DNA from: Gammaproteobacteria bacterium
GTDB lineage: Bacteria; Pseudomonadota; Gammaproteobacteria; Ga0077536
Direction: 5' to 3'
Assembly (NCBI GenBank): GCA_019747795.1
Contig: JAIEQK010000089.1
Location: forward strand, 1-57,673
DNA: 57,673 nucleotides
Below, in pieces: positions 19,025 through 28,520 of the stretch (the first letter of the stretch is position 1; each line of letters begins with the position of its first letter). The notes beneath the pieces were generated by a model. It was not told the DNA's origin and made no database searches. It saw only the letters and a program-made list of their open reading frames with translations. Position numbers and translations under genes: made by a program.

Positions 19025-21084
19025 GCTACCGCATCGGTACGGACATCGGCGGGACCTTCACCGATCTCGTGGTGTCGGCGGACGGCGTGCTGCTCGGCCG
19101 CTACAAGTCCCCGACCACGCCCCAGCACCTCGCGACGGGCGTGCTCGACTGCCTGCGGCTCGCGGCCGCCGACATCGGCGCGCCGCTGCACGAACTGCTG
19201 GCGAACACCGAAGTCCTGGTGCACGGCTCCACCGTTGCCACCAACGCCGTGCTCGAAGGCAAGGTGGCGAAGTGCGGGGTGATTTGCACGCGCGGCACCC
19301 GTTACACGCTGTGGCGCGGCGAGGGCCGTCGCCAGCGCATCTTCGACTTCACCGCCCCGCCGCGTGCCCCGTTGGTACGCCCTCACCTCTGCATCGAACT
19401 GGACGAGCGCATCGACCGTCACGGCCAGGTGCTGCAGCCGCTGGATGATGAGCAGGTGCGCGCAGCCTTCCGCCAGCTTCGCGCACAGGGCTGCACCGCG
19501 ATCGCGGTCTGCCTGCTCTGGTCTATCCACAATCCCGCGCATGAACAGCGCGTGGCCGAGCTGATCAACGAGGAATGGCCGACGGGCACCTTCAGCCTGA
19601 GCAGCATGGTGCAACCCGTGTTGCGCGAGTACACGCGCATGTCCTGCACCGTGCTGAACGCGATGTTGAAACCGGTGGTGGCCCGCTACCTCGAAGACCT
19701 CGAACGCACGCTGCGCGACGCCGGGCTGGCCGGCCAGCTGCTCATCGTGACCTCCGACGGCGGTGTGCAACCGGTCGCCGAAATCGCTGCGCGACCGGTC
19801 TACATGCTGTTCTCCGGTCCGGCGACCGGACCGACGGCCGCGAAGCTGACGGCCGCGGCGGAAGGCCGCGAGGACTGCCTGCTCATCGACATGGGCGGTA
19901 CCAGCTTCGACGTCAGCACCGTCATCGGCGGTGAAGTCGCGGTGACGCGCGATGGACGCATCACCGACCACCCGACCGGCGTCGCAGCGGTGCAGATCCT
20001 CACCCTCGGTGCCGGCGGCGGCAGCATCGCGAGCGTCGATGCCGGCGGGCTCTTGGTGGTCGGGCCGGAGAGCGCGGGGGCCTTTCCCGGGCCGGTGTGT
20101 TATGGCCGCGGCGGGCGGCAACCGACCGTGACCGACGCCTACCTGGCGCTGGGCTACCTGTCCGCCGAGCGCTTTCTCGGCGGGCGCATGCGGCTCGACG
20201 AGTGCGCCGCGCGCGAGGCCATCGCCACGCACATCGCGGCGCCGCTCGGCATCGACGTCGAAGCGGCGGCGCTCGGCATCTGTCGGGTGGTGAACGAGCG
20301 CATGGTCAACGGCATCCTCGAGATGACGGTCAGGCGCGGCATCGATCCACGCCAGCTGGTGCTGGTCACCGGCGGGGGCGCCACCTGCGTGGCGGCGGTC
20401 GAGCTCGCGCGCGAACTCGGCATGCGGCGCATCCTCGTCCCGCGCACGACCTCGGTGCTGTGTGCCTACGGCGCCCTGAATGCCGATCTCGTATGGTCCA
20501 GCATCACCAGCTGTCCGACCCGCCTGCGCGATTTCGACTATGCGGGCGTCAATGCCCGGCTGGCACGCCTGGCCGAGGCGGGGAACGCGTTTCTCGACGG
20601 ACTCAAGGTGCCTGCCGCGCAGCGTCGGCTCGAAGTGCACGGCGCCGCGCGCTACCCGATGCAGATCACCGAGATCGACGTGCCGACCGCGGCGGTGCAG
20701 CTGACGCCCGACCACGTCGCCGCACTGGCGGCGTCTTTCCACGACGCGCACCAGGCGCGCTACGCGGTCGCGGAACGAGAGTCCGACGTCGAGTTCGTGA
20801 TGTGGCGCATGGTTGCCCGTGGCCTCACGGAGACGACGCGGCAGCACGAACCGAAGGGGCAGGCAGGAGACGCGGCGCTCGGCGTCACGCGTTTCTACGA
20901 CGCCCTCGCCGGCGCACATCGCGAAGTACCGCTGGTCGACGCCGACCGGCTGCGCCCCGGGGACCAGCTGCACGGCCCCGCGCTGCTGGTCGCCACCGAC
21001 ACCACCATCGTCCTGCCCGCGGACACCACGCTCGACGTGCGCGGCGATGGCTGCCTGATCCTGGAACTCGAGGAAGAGAGGTAA
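19021..21084 (+). CDS. hyuA: Hydantoinase A/oxoprolinase family protein
   Basis: A 687-residue HyuA-type subunit that carries the ASKHA-like ATP site: GTDIGGTFTD at the N-terminus and LLIDMGGTSFDVS near residue 290, followed by TLGAGGGSIA and VTDAYLALGYL. It overlaps hyuB by ATGA, so the two subunits are made together. ATP is probably used to phosphorylate the substrate before ring opening or carboxylation. Length is normal for the family (about 680-700). A saccharopine-dehydrogenase-like gene follows 5 bp downstream. Confidence 0.93.
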   Translation: MSYRIGTDIGGTFTDLVVSADGVLLGRYKSPTTPQHLATGVLDCLRLAAADIGAPLHELLANTEVLVHGSTVATNAVLEGKVAKCGVICTRGTRYTLWRGEGRRQRIFDFTAPPRAPLVRPHLCIELDERIDRHGQVLQPLDDEQVRAAFRQLRAQGCTAIAVCLLWSIHNPAHEQRVAELINEEWPTGTFSLSSMVQPVLREYTRMSCTVLNAMLKPVVARYLEDLERTLRDAGLAGQLLIVTSDGGVQPVAEIAARPVYMLFSGPATGPTAAKLTAAAEGREDCLLIDMGGTSFDVSTVIGGEVAVTRDGRITDHPTGVAAVQILTLGAGGGSIASVDAGGLLVVGPESAGAFPGPVCYGRGGRQPTVTDAYLALGYLSAERFLGGRMRLDECAAREAIATHIAAPLGIDVEAAALGICRVVNERMVNGILEMTVRRGIDPRQLVLVTGGGATCVAAVELARELGMRRILVPRTTSVLCAYGALNADLVWSSITSCPTRLRDFDYAGVNARLARLAEAGNAFLDGLKVPAAQRRLEVHGAARYPMQITEIDVPTAAVQLTPDHVAALAASFHDAHQARYAVAERESDVEFVMWRMVARGLTETTRQHEPKGQAGDAALGVTRFYDALAGAHREVPLVDADRLRPGDQLHGPALLVATDTTIVLPADTTLDVRGDGCLILELEEER

Positions 21085-21089
21085 GCATC

Positions 21090-22262
21090 ATGCGATTGGC
21101 GATAGTCGGAGCGGGCGCGATGGGCGCCTTCGTCGCGAAGGAGCTCATGCGCAGGGAACCGCGCGCGGAAGTGGTGATCATCGATGCGGACGCGGCGCGG
21201 GCGGCAAGCCTGGCGGCCACGCTTTCGCCCACGACGGTGGCGCGGGCCTGCGACGCGCGCGCGACCGACGACCTGGCCGCGCTCTTGCGCGGTTGCGCCG
21301 TCACCGTGAACGCGGCGCAGTACGACATCAATCTCGACGTGATGCGCGCCTGTCTCGCTGCGCACAGTCATTACCTGGACCTGGGCGGCATGTTCCACAC
21401 CACGCGGCGCCAGTTGACGTTGTCCGCCGAGTTCGCCGCCGCCGGCCTCACCGCCGTGCTCGGCATGGGTGCGGCGCCCGGCCTGACCAACGTCTTGAGC
21501 CGCGCGGCCTGCGACGAGCTCGACACGGTGGAACGCATCGAACTGTCCTTTGCCGTCGCAGCGGCGGGCGCGCCGTCGCTGCCGGTGTTCGCGCCGCCCT
21601 ACTCCATGCGCACCATCATGCAGGAGTTCAGCGAGGAATCCGTGCAGTTCATCGATGGTGAGTTCAGCACGCAGCCGGCGCTGGCCGGGCGCCGCAGGAT
21701 CACCTTCCCGGACCCGATCGGGGCGGTGGACTGCGTGTTCACCCTGCACTCCGAGCCCGCGACCCTGCCACACGCCTTCGCGGCCAAGGGCGTGCGCGAA
21801 GTGACCTGGCGTCTCGGCCTGCCGGCGGCGCTGGAAGACACGGTGCGCGCGTTCGCCGCCGCGGGTCTCGGCGGGCAGACCCCGATCAAGACCAGCGCCG
21901 GCGACATCGTCCCTGTGGATTTCCTCGCCGAGTGCATCGAGCAGAATCTCGCAAGCCTGACCCTCACCCCGACGACGAGCACCGAGTACGGCTGCGCGCG
22001 CGCCGAAGTCACGGGCCGTGTCGGCGCGATGCCGACGACCGTCAGCCTGGACAGCTTTCTCGAGGCGAGCGGCGCGCCGCCCGACCTCGCCGCCATCATC
22101 ACCGGCACGCCCGCCGCGGTCGCGGCCGTCATGCTGGCGCGCGGCGAAGCCGCCTTGCCTGGTGTCCACGGCCCCGAGGCGGTCATCCCGCCCGCGCTGC
22201 TGTTCGCGCGCCTGCGGGACAGCGGCTTCTTGACGCGCATGACCCGCACGCAGGTGCTCTGA
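21090..22262 (+). CDS. Saccharopine dehydrogenase-like NAD(P)-binding protein
   Basis: A 390-residue oxidoreductase with an N-terminal Rossmann domain (LAIVGAGAMGAFVAKEL) and the catalytic-fold segments YLDLGG and GAAPGLTNVLSR typical of saccharopine-reductase-like proteins. It lies 5 bp after hyuA with a GAGG site, so it is part of the hyu operon. The family uses NAD(P) in reversible amine/imine chemistry, which would fit a product with an amino group, but this is an inference. Confidence 0.88.
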   Translation: MRLAIVGAGAMGAFVAKELMRREPRAEVVIIDADAARAASLAATLSPTTVARACDARATDDLAALLRGCAVTVNAAQYDINLDVMRACLAAHSHYLDLGGMFHTTRRQLTLSAEFAAAGLTAVLGMGAAPGLTNVLSRAACDELDTVERIELSFAVAAAGAPSLPVFAPPYSMRTIMQEFSEESVQFIDGEFSTQPALAGRRRITFPDPIGAVDCVFTLHSEPATLPHAFAAKGVREVTWRLGLPAALEDTVRAFAAAGLGGQTPIKTSAGDIVPVDFLAECIEQNLASLTLTPTTSTEYGCARAEVTGRVGAMPTTVSLDSFLEASGAPPDLAAIITGTPAAVAAVMLARGEAALPGVHGPEAVIPPALLFARLRDSGFLTRMTRTQVL

Positions 22263-22503
22263 CGTCGAGACCTTGCTCCACGCACGCGCAGGCAGCCCTG
22301 CGCGAGCGCGAGGTGATGCGGCGACTGTCAGTGGGCGGGCGATGGTGACATCATGCGCGCCAGGCTGAAGGCTTCGGCCGACGAGCGGTGCGATGGGAAC
22401 GTACCGTGGCTCGCGCCGCGCGACACGCAGGCGCCCATTTTTTCAGACCCCGGTGCCGCAGTGCAGCCGCGCGACGGCACCCGTACTCCGGGGAGAAGTC
22501 GAC

Positions 22504-23727
22504 ATGGCACCGGTACCCAAGCACATCCTGAACGGTTTTCGCGTACTCGACCTGACCCACGTCCTGGCCGGCCCCACCGCTTCGCGGCTGATGGCGGAGA
22601 TGGGCGCTGAGGTGATCAAGGTGGAGTTCCCACCGCTCGGCGACATCTCGCGCGCGCTGCCATGCATCAAGAACGGGCGGAGCTCGTACTACGTCCAGCA
22701 GAACCGCGGCAAGCACAGTGTGTGCATCGACCTGAAGAGCCCCGACGGCAAGGCCGTGCTGACCGATCTCATCCGGCAGTGCGATGTCCTGGTCGAGAAC
22801 TTCGCGCCCGGCGTCATCGGCCGCCTCGGCTTCGGGTGGGAGCAGGTCCACGCGATCAATCCGCGCATCGTGATGTGCTCCATCTCGGCGCTCGGGCAGG
22901 CGGGCGAGCTGGCCAGCCTGCCCGGCTTCGACTACATCGCGCAGGCCTACAGCGGCGTGATGGGCATGATCGGCGATCCGGATGGCGCGCCGTCGTTTCC
23001 CATGGTGAGCCTCGGCGACGTCAGCACCGGCGCGCATGCCGCCGCCGCCATCGGCTTCGCGCTGCTCCATCGCGAGCGCGGCGGCGAAGCGCAGTACCTC
23101 GATATCTCGCTCCTCGATTGCTACACGCACTACCACGAACTCAACATCGCGCTGTACAGCATGACCGACGGCGCGGTCGAGCCGACGCGCTGCGGCAGCC
23201 AACATTTCGCGGTGTGCCCGCTCGGCCTGTTCAAGGGGCGCGACGGCTATGTCTGCATCATCGCCCTGCAGCCGCAGTGGCCTGCCCTGTGCCGGGCGAT
23301 TGGCCGCCCGGACCTGATCGAAGATCCGCGCTTCGCCACCAACGAGGCGCGCGTGGCGCACAAGGAGGCGCTCATCGATCTCTTGCAGGACTGGCTGACG
23401 GCGCAGCCCTCCGACGACGCGGCGCTGGCTGCGCTGCAGGCCGAGCGCGTGCCCTGCGCCCCGGTGCTGCGCATCTCCCAGCTGGCGAACCATCCCCACA
23501 TGCGCGGGCGCGGCACCATCCGCACGGTCAGCGACGCGAAGCTCGGCGACGTGCTGATGCCGGGCATGCCGCTGCGCTTCTCGGGCTTCGTGCACAATCC
23601 GCCGCTCGACGCGCTGCACCTCGGCGCGAGCAACGAGCAGGTCCTGCGCGAGGTGCTCGGCTACGCGCCCGAACGCATCGCGGCGCTGACCGAGCAAGGC
23701 GTGCTGTTCGCCAATCCCGACACGTGA
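22504..23727 (+). CDS. CaiB/BaiF-family CoA-transferase (family III)
   Basis: A 407-residue family III CoA-transferase, opening with VLDLTHVLAGPTASRLMAEMGAEVIKVE, the CaiB/BaiF hallmark. The family's catalytic Asp is expected in the DYIAQAYSGVMG region. It moves CoA between an acyl-CoA donor and a carboxylic acid, activating the acid for beta-oxidation-like steps. ATG 22504 has GGGGAGA upstream. The 241-bp gap from the saccharopine-dehydrogenase-like gene may hold its own promoter. The convergent acyl-CoA dehydrogenase could act on its product. Confidence 0.92.
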   Translation: MAPVPKHILNGFRVLDLTHVLAGPTASRLMAEMGAEVIKVEFPPLGDISRALPCIKNGRSSYYVQQNRGKHSVCIDLKSPDGKAVLTDLIRQCDVLVENFAPGVIGRLGFGWEQVHAINPRIVMCSISALGQAGELASLPGFDYIAQAYSGVMGMIGDPDGAPSFPMVSLGDVSTGAHAAAAIGFALLHRERGGEAQYLDISLLDCYTHYHELNIALYSMTDGAVEPTRCGSQHFAVCPLGLFKGRDGYVCIIALQPQWPALCRAIGRPDLIEDPRFATNEARVAHKEALIDLLQDWLTAQPSDDAALAALQAERVPCAPVLRISQLANHPHMRGRGTIRTVSDAKLGDVLMPGMPLRFSGFVHNPPLDALHLGASNEQVLREVLGYAPERIAALTEQGVLFANPDT

Positions 23728-23762
23728 CGCTTCACGCTGCGCGGCGCTGAGCGCTGTCGAGC

Positions 23763-23783
23763 GCGACGACCAAGCGTCGTCGC
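23763..23783. terminator. Hairpin between convergent genes, possible terminator
   Basis: GCGACGAC (23763-23770) and GTCGTCGC (23776-23783) form an 8-bp stem with a 5-base loop between the ends of the CoA-transferase and acyl-CoA dehydrogenase genes. There is no T-tract, so termination efficiency is uncertain. Confidence 0.4.
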
Positions 23784-23829
23784 TGCGGTCCGTCGCCCCC
23801 ACGCCCTGTCGGCGATGGGGCGCCCCGCA

Positions 23830-25065
23830 TCACAGGTCGAGGTCGCCCTTCAGCATCCGCTGCACCACGGTGCGCTTCAGGATCTCGTTGGTGCCGTCCG
23901 CGATATTGATGATGCGCAGCGTCTGCCAGATCTCCGCCAGACCGACTTCGTTGGTCAGCCCCATGCCGCCATGCGCCTGGATGGCGCGGTCGACGGCGCG
24001 CAGTCCGGATTCCACGGCATAGCACTTCGCCATCGACAGCTCCTTCACCGCGCGCTCGCCGCGATCGAGCAAGGCCGCCGCGTTGATGCCCATGAGGTGC
24101 GCCGCGTGCAGTTCGGTCGCCGATTCGGCGAGCGGAAACGTCACGCCCTGGTAGTCGGCGATGGGGTGGCCGAAGGCCTCCCGCTGCTGCGCGTATGCGA
24201 ACGCGAGCTCGAGCGCCCAGCGGCCAAGGCCCACCGCGCGCGCGGTGTTGTAGATGCGTCCGAGCGAGACGCCGAGCAGCGCGGTGCCGAAGCCTTCATG
24301 GAGCTTGCCCACGAGTTGGTCCGGCGTGACGTGCAGGTCTTCGAGCACCAGCGCACCTTCGTCCCCACCGGCGTGGCCGTACAGCTTGACCACGCTTTCG
24401 AGCTTGAAGCCGGGCGACGAAGTCGGCACGAGAAATGCCGAGATACCGCCCTGGTGCCGCGCGGCACGCTCGGCGTCCGTCACCGCGAACAGGATGCAGT
24501 ACTCGGCGTGGGGCGAATTGCTGGTCCAGAGCTTGCGTCCGCTGATGCGCCAGCCGTCGCCGTCCGCCACCGCGCGCGTCTTGATCATGCTCGCGTCGGA
24601 GCCCGCGCCCGGCTCGGAGAGGCCGAAGCACATCGATTGCTCACCGCTCAACAGCCCAGGCAGCACACGCTCGCGCGTCGCGGCGGTGACGTGCTCGAGC
24701 ACGGCGCTGGCCGCGAACGCCCAGTGCCCGACCACGTAGGGCGCCAGAAGGTTGTGCCGGCCGCAGGTGTGATAGACCGTCTGCCAGGCGACGAAATAGG
24801 CCAGGTGCCCCATGCCGGCGCCGCCGATGGACTCGGGGACACACATGTTGAAGAAGCCCGCGGCGCTGGACGCCATGCGCACTTCGCGGATCAGCGCGTA
24901 CACCTCGTCGCTGTAGCGCCCGTCGGGCGCGTAGCGACGGCGTGGGTCTTCGAGGAGCGCGGCGTTGCGCTCCGCGCGGGGCAGCACCTCGCGGCGTACG
25001 AACACCTCGATGGCCTCGCGCACCGCGGCAACGTCGGACGGCAGGTCGAATGCAATGGCGGTCAT
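23830..25065 (-). CDS. Acyl-CoA dehydrogenase
   Basis: A 411-residue FAD-dependent acyl-CoA dehydrogenase. Family motifs are FGLSEPGAGSDASMIKT (substrate/FAD loop), the ISGRKLWTSNS segment, AFGHPIADYQGVTFPLAE and QAHGGMGLTNEVGLAEIW. The region usually holding the catalytic Glu (YEGT in medium-chain enzymes) reads ADGTNEI, with Asp, as in the ACAD10/11-like branch. The ATG at 25065 follows GGGAG; the open frame continues to 25209 only by chance. It is convergent with the CoA-transferase, suggesting a shared acyl-CoA pathway. Confidence 0.93.
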   Translation of the reverse strand: MTAIAFDLPSDVAAVREAIEVFVRREVLPRAERNAALLEDPRRRYAPDGRYSDEVYALIREVRMASSAAGFFNMCVPESIGGAGMGHLAYFVAWQTVYHTCGRHNLLAPYVVGHWAFAASAVLEHVTAATRERVLPGLLSGEQSMCFGLSEPGAGSDASMIKTRAVADGDGWRISGRKLWTSNSPHAEYCILFAVTDAERAARHQGGISAFLVPTSSPGFKLESVVKLYGHAGGDEGALVLEDLHVTPDQLVGKLHEGFGTALLGVSLGRIYNTARAVGLGRWALELAFAYAQQREAFGHPIADYQGVTFPLAESATELHAAHLMGINAAALLDRGERAVKELSMAKCYAVESGLRAVDRAIQAHGGMGLTNEVGLAEIWQTLRIINIADGTNEILKRTVVQRMLKGDLDL

Positions 25066-25322
25066 GCTTGTCTCCCGAGGACGCTTCGCGGCGGGCCTCA
25101 GTATAGGCGCTCGAGAAAGGCCGGATGCGGGGCTCGCCAGCGCGGCCGACGCGCCGCGGTTCGGGAGCGCCCGCCGGGGTCGCCACGCCGGGGACCGCCC
25201 CGTGTACAAACACCGGCCATGCCTCTATAAAGGTTGGCGCGCCGACGCCCCGCCGCTCGGCCTGGTCGTGGCCTCGTTCCGCCACTCGTCCGTTCACTTT
25301 CAGCGCCTGATCGCACAACGCC

Positions 25323-26747
25323 ATGCAACAGTGGATCGAATTGCACGCCAACCTGCTGTCCGGCCTGGCCGGCATCGTGACCTTGCTGGCGGTGTTCCTG
25401 AGTCCACTGGCCAAGCACATCACGCCGGCGCTGCTGCGGCGCCGCGCCGACGAGAGCGGCACGGCGACCTCGGCGGTACCCGCCGAACCGGCCCCGGTTG
25501 CGTCGATGCCGGCGCCCGCTGCCCGGCCCGGTCACGGGCAGACGGCGATCCCGATCGCGGTCATGCCCTTCGACAGCCTGTCGAGCGACAGCGACGACGC
25601 CTACCTCGCCGACGGGATCAGCTGTGAGCTGATCTCGGCGCTGAGCCGGGCCGGCCGCCTGATGGTCACGCCGCGCTCGGATTCCTTCGCGCTGCGCCAG
25701 ACGGCGCTCACCGTGACTGAAATCGGCGCGCGCCTCAACGTCGGCTACGTGGTGACCGGCAACGTGCGTCGGAGCGCTGACCGGGTGCGCGTCATCGCCG
25801 AGTTCTGCGAGACGACGAACGGTCGTGTTCTGTGGACCAAGACCTACGAGCGCACCGTCGCCGACATCCTCGTCGTGCAGGAGGACATCGCGAGCCACGT
25901 CGCCGCAGCGCTCGGCGGCGAGGCCTATCGCGCAGAGGTGCTCAATCACCCCCACGACACCGGCAACCTCGACGCCTGGAGCCTGACTCAGCGCGCGCGT
26001 CACGAGTACATGGTTGGCCGCGGACCGGCGGCCAACCAGGCAGCGCTCGAACTGGTGCGCAAGGCCACCGAACTGGATCCCGACTATGCCCTGGCCCAGG
26101 CGCTGTACGCGGCGCTGCTCATGGACGGCGTGTCGACCGCGAGCGCCGCCGATCCCGAAGCCGCTCGCCACGCGGCGCGCGCCGCCATCGAGCATGCGCT
26201 CGCGCGCGGCGCCGACCAGCCGGACGTGCTGATGTACGCGGGGCGCGTGTGGGTGGAACTCGGCGAACGTGTGAAGTCGATCCAGGTGCTGCGTCGCGGC
26301 ACCCAGCTCTCGCCCCACGACCTCATGGAGTGGGGTTTCCTCGCGCGCTCGCTGGCCTTCGGCAGCCAGGCGGAAGCCGAAGAAGCGATCGTGATCGCGA
26401 CGCGCAACCTCGGCATCTCGCCCGATCATCCCTGTGCATGGCTGTGGCAGCTGTTCCAGGGGATCGCGTGCATGAATCTCGAACGCTACGCCGAGGCCCG
26501 CACCTGGCTCGAGCACGTGGTCACGGCCTCCGCGGATTTCGCGCGCGGCTGGATGTGTCTCGCCAGTGCCCGCGGCGCGCTCGGTGACGTGGAAGGCGCT
26601 CGCGCCGCGGCCGCGCGCGCTAGCGCCATTAACCAGAACCTGACACCCACCCGCTTCGTAGGTTACGTCAGGGTGATGGCGGGCGACGATGCCGCGACCG
26701 CGCGCATCACGCGGGGGCTCGTCGACGCGGGCCTGTTGGATCCCTGA
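25323..26747 (+). CDS. Membrane-anchored TolB-like/TPR protein
   Basis: A 474-residue protein. Residues about 10-30 form one membrane segment (LSGLAGIVTLLAVFLSPLA), followed by a Pro/Ala-rich linker and a domain starting IPIAVMPFDSLSSDSDD and LADGISCELISALSR, which is the TolB-N-terminal-like domain often attached to class III adenylate cyclases. The second half consists of TPR-like helical repeats. No cyclase or kinase domain is present, so it seems to be the sensor/scaffold half of such proteins alone. It may assemble a complex at the membrane; partners are unknown. Confidence 0.75.
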   Translation: MQQWIELHANLLSGLAGIVTLLAVFLSPLAKHITPALLRRRADESGTATSAVPAEPAPVASMPAPAARPGHGQTAIPIAVMPFDSLSSDSDDAYLADGISCELISALSRAGRLMVTPRSDSFALRQTALTVTEIGARLNVGYVVTGNVRRSADRVRVIAEFCETTNGRVLWTKTYERTVADILVVQEDIASHVAAALGGEAYRAEVLNHPHDTGNLDAWSLTQRARHEYMVGRGPAANQAALELVRKATELDPDYALAQALYAALLMDGVSTASAADPEAARHAARAAIEHALARGADQPDVLMYAGRVWVELGERVKSIQVLRRGTQLSPHDLMEWGFLARSLAFGSQAEAEEAIVIATRNLGISPDHPCAWLWQLFQGIACMNLERYAEARTWLEHVVTASADFARGWMCLASARGALGDVEGARAAAARASAINQNLTPTRFVGYVRVMAGDDAATARITRGLVDAGLLDP

Positions 26748-27406
26748 GCCAACGCCGCTCGCGCAGCTCCTCGGCCAGGTACTTCCGCCGTGGTCCCTGC
26801 CGACAACGTGCCGGTCGCTGCGCCGCCATTGGGGGCTACCACTCGCATACGTGGTTCTCAGCGCGATGCTGCCTTGGCAGGACTGTCCTTGGCATTAGCC
26901 CATCGCCACGCGCCGAACCGGTTCTTCGCCTGCCTCTGCTCACACCACTGCGTAGCGATGACCGCGGAAACCAAAGCTCCCACCCCTGTCGAAGTTGGGA
27001 GCGCGCCGCGCGGCGCCACCGTCGGGCTCGGCGTTCGAACGCGAATCGAACATGGGCCACTGGTAACGGGAGGTGCGCTCGGCTTCGAAGGTCAACGGCG
27101 CTTACAGCGCCAGCGCGTCGGCCGATCGCAGACCGCAGCCGGGGCGCGCGACACGCGTGTCTCGGCACCATGAAGCTCATCTGAGGATACGCGAACGCGT
27201 CAACTTGCTTAGTCCGCTCGGACCATGCAGGCGGAACATTACTTGCGCACTCGCGATTCTTGTTGTCATTCGCCAGGCGGCTGACCGGCATTCGCGGGAC
27301 CAAGAGCACGAATCCAGGGCTGCTCGTTACGATGGAACCGATCGGTGATAGATTGCTGACCAGCCGCCTCAGGTGGCTTCGCGCATACGCGACAAGGAGT
27401 TTATCG
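26748..27406. other. 659-bp stretch without a recognisable gene
   Basis: No frame carries a recognisable motif together with a ribosome-binding site. The right end must contain the promoter and leader of the VPLPA-CTERM gene. An open minus-strand frame (26836-27489) runs antisense into that gene and has the Arg-rich composition of a chance frame. Confidence 0.55.
27232..27247 (+). promoter_or_regulatory. Weak sigma-54-like promoter upstream of the VPLPA-CTERM gene
   Basis: CGGAACATTACTTGCG has GG and GC dinucleotides separated by exactly 10 bases and an intact TTGC, but departs from the TGGCAC consensus in the -24 block. It would start transcription near 27258, giving a leader of about 150 bases. 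Sigma-54 control of PEP-CTERM genes is known in some bacteria; here it is only suggestive. Confidence 0.25.
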
Positions 27407-28219
27407 ATGCGCCATCCTGTGCCCCGCGGCCTGGCGGCCACTATCTGCGCCGCCGGACTACTCGCTGCATCCCAACAAGTCCCGGCCACGAGTCTCGCGG
27501 CATCGGCCTACATGGACTGGAGCAGGTTGACCATCGAGTTCGTGCCAGACGGCTCCCGTTACTCACTTGCGACCGAGTCATCGACCGTGGCGGTTGGCGG
27601 CATGGCCTTGTACGAGGTCAATTCCGCGACCGACTGGACCACTCCGCTTTCGGCCGCAAGCTCGCAGGGCCTTGGCAGTGCGAGCGCGGACGCGACCGCG
27701 GACTGGCTGAGCGCATCGGCAGAATTGCAGGGCGACCAGCAGGCCCTGTACGCGACCCTGGTGCAGATTGGCGATTTGCAAAGTTTTTTTCTGGCTCCTT
27801 GGAGCACCCGGTCTGGCTCGATCACGGTCAGCGGGGGAGCAGGCTACCTGCTTGCATCGATTCCGGTGACTGTCTTCGCTGCGCTGAGTGATGCCGACGG
27901 GGCTTTATCCCCCTATGTATACGCAAACGTCGTGCTGAACCTGGAGAACGGTTTCGGTGTCGTGAACAGCTCAGTGTTGTATCGGCACTTGTGTTTCGAC
28001 TGTGATTCACAGCATGGCGGCGAACCCTACAGCGATTCGCTCGTAGTGGCGTTCAAGGTCAGTGACGGCGATGTCTTGCACCTCACCGGTTCGGCGAGCG
28101 TAGGTCTGGGTCTCTACGCTCCTGTTTCTGTTCCTGCGCCGGTGCCGTTGCCGGCGGCACTTTGGTTGTTCAGCTCCGCACTTGGCGCGGCCGGACTGGC
28201 GCGCCGTCGATCTGCGTGA
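27407..28219 (+). CDS. VPLPA-CTERM (PEP-CTERM-type) sorted exported protein
   Basis: A 270-residue exported protein. It has an N-terminal Sec signal (after MRHPVPRG, a hydrophobic stretch ending near PAT), a Ser/Ala/Thr-rich body, and the C-terminal tripartite sorting signal: PVPLPAALWLF, a short hydrophobic helix, then ARRR. This variant of PEP-CTERM is recognised by an exosortase (EpsH/XrtA family) and is linked to exopolysaccharide or surface display. No exosortase gene is in the window. Start ATG 27407 has a clean AAGGAG. Two Cys lie close together in LCFDCD. The passenger function is unknown. Confidence 0.85.
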   Translation: MRHPVPRGLAATICAAGLLAASQQVPATSLAASAYMDWSRLTIEFVPDGSRYSLATESSTVAVGGMALYEVNSATDWTTPLSAASSQGLGSASADATADWLSASAELQGDQQALYATLVQIGDLQSFFLAPWSTRSGSITVSGGAGYLLASIPVTVFAALSDADGALSPYVYANVVLNLENGFGVVNSSVLYRHLCFDCDSQHGGEPYSDSLVVAFKVSDGDVLHLTGSASVGLGLYAPVSVPAPVPLPAALWLFSSALGAAGLARRRSA

Positions 28220-28520
28220 GGCCACGCGGGGATTCGCTGCGGCGGAGCTCTTGATCGCCCCGCCATCCCGCCCTGACGGGTCTAACCCAGCGCACCCCGC
28301 GCAATCTCCCTTCATGAGCCGGCCAGCGCGCCTGCCCGCGAGCCGCGGACCGTCATTGCGGCCCGGGGGCTCGCCTTCTATATTCCTCGCCTGCCGCCGT
28401 TGCGCTGAGTGCCGGACGGCGCCGCGAGATTCCGCGTATCAGCCTGCAGGCTCGCACCTGGTCCGCCCTGTTCCGCTCCACCAAGCTAGATTAGCGAACC
28501 TTCAGCTGGAGATTTATCCG
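28220..28520. other. 301-bp gap between VPLPA-CTERM gene and second monooxygenase
   Basis: I see no gene here. The frame of the downstream monooxygenase stays open through it, but the true start at 28521 has its own GGAG site. A promoter for the monooxygenase is expected; no clear -35/-10 pair is evident. Confidence 0.55.

Noticed and set aside
23815-25230. 471-codon plus-strand frame over the acyl-CoA dehydrogenase
   Set aside because: Antisense shadow of a clear acyl-CoA dehydrogenase gene; Arg/Gly/His-rich with no motif.
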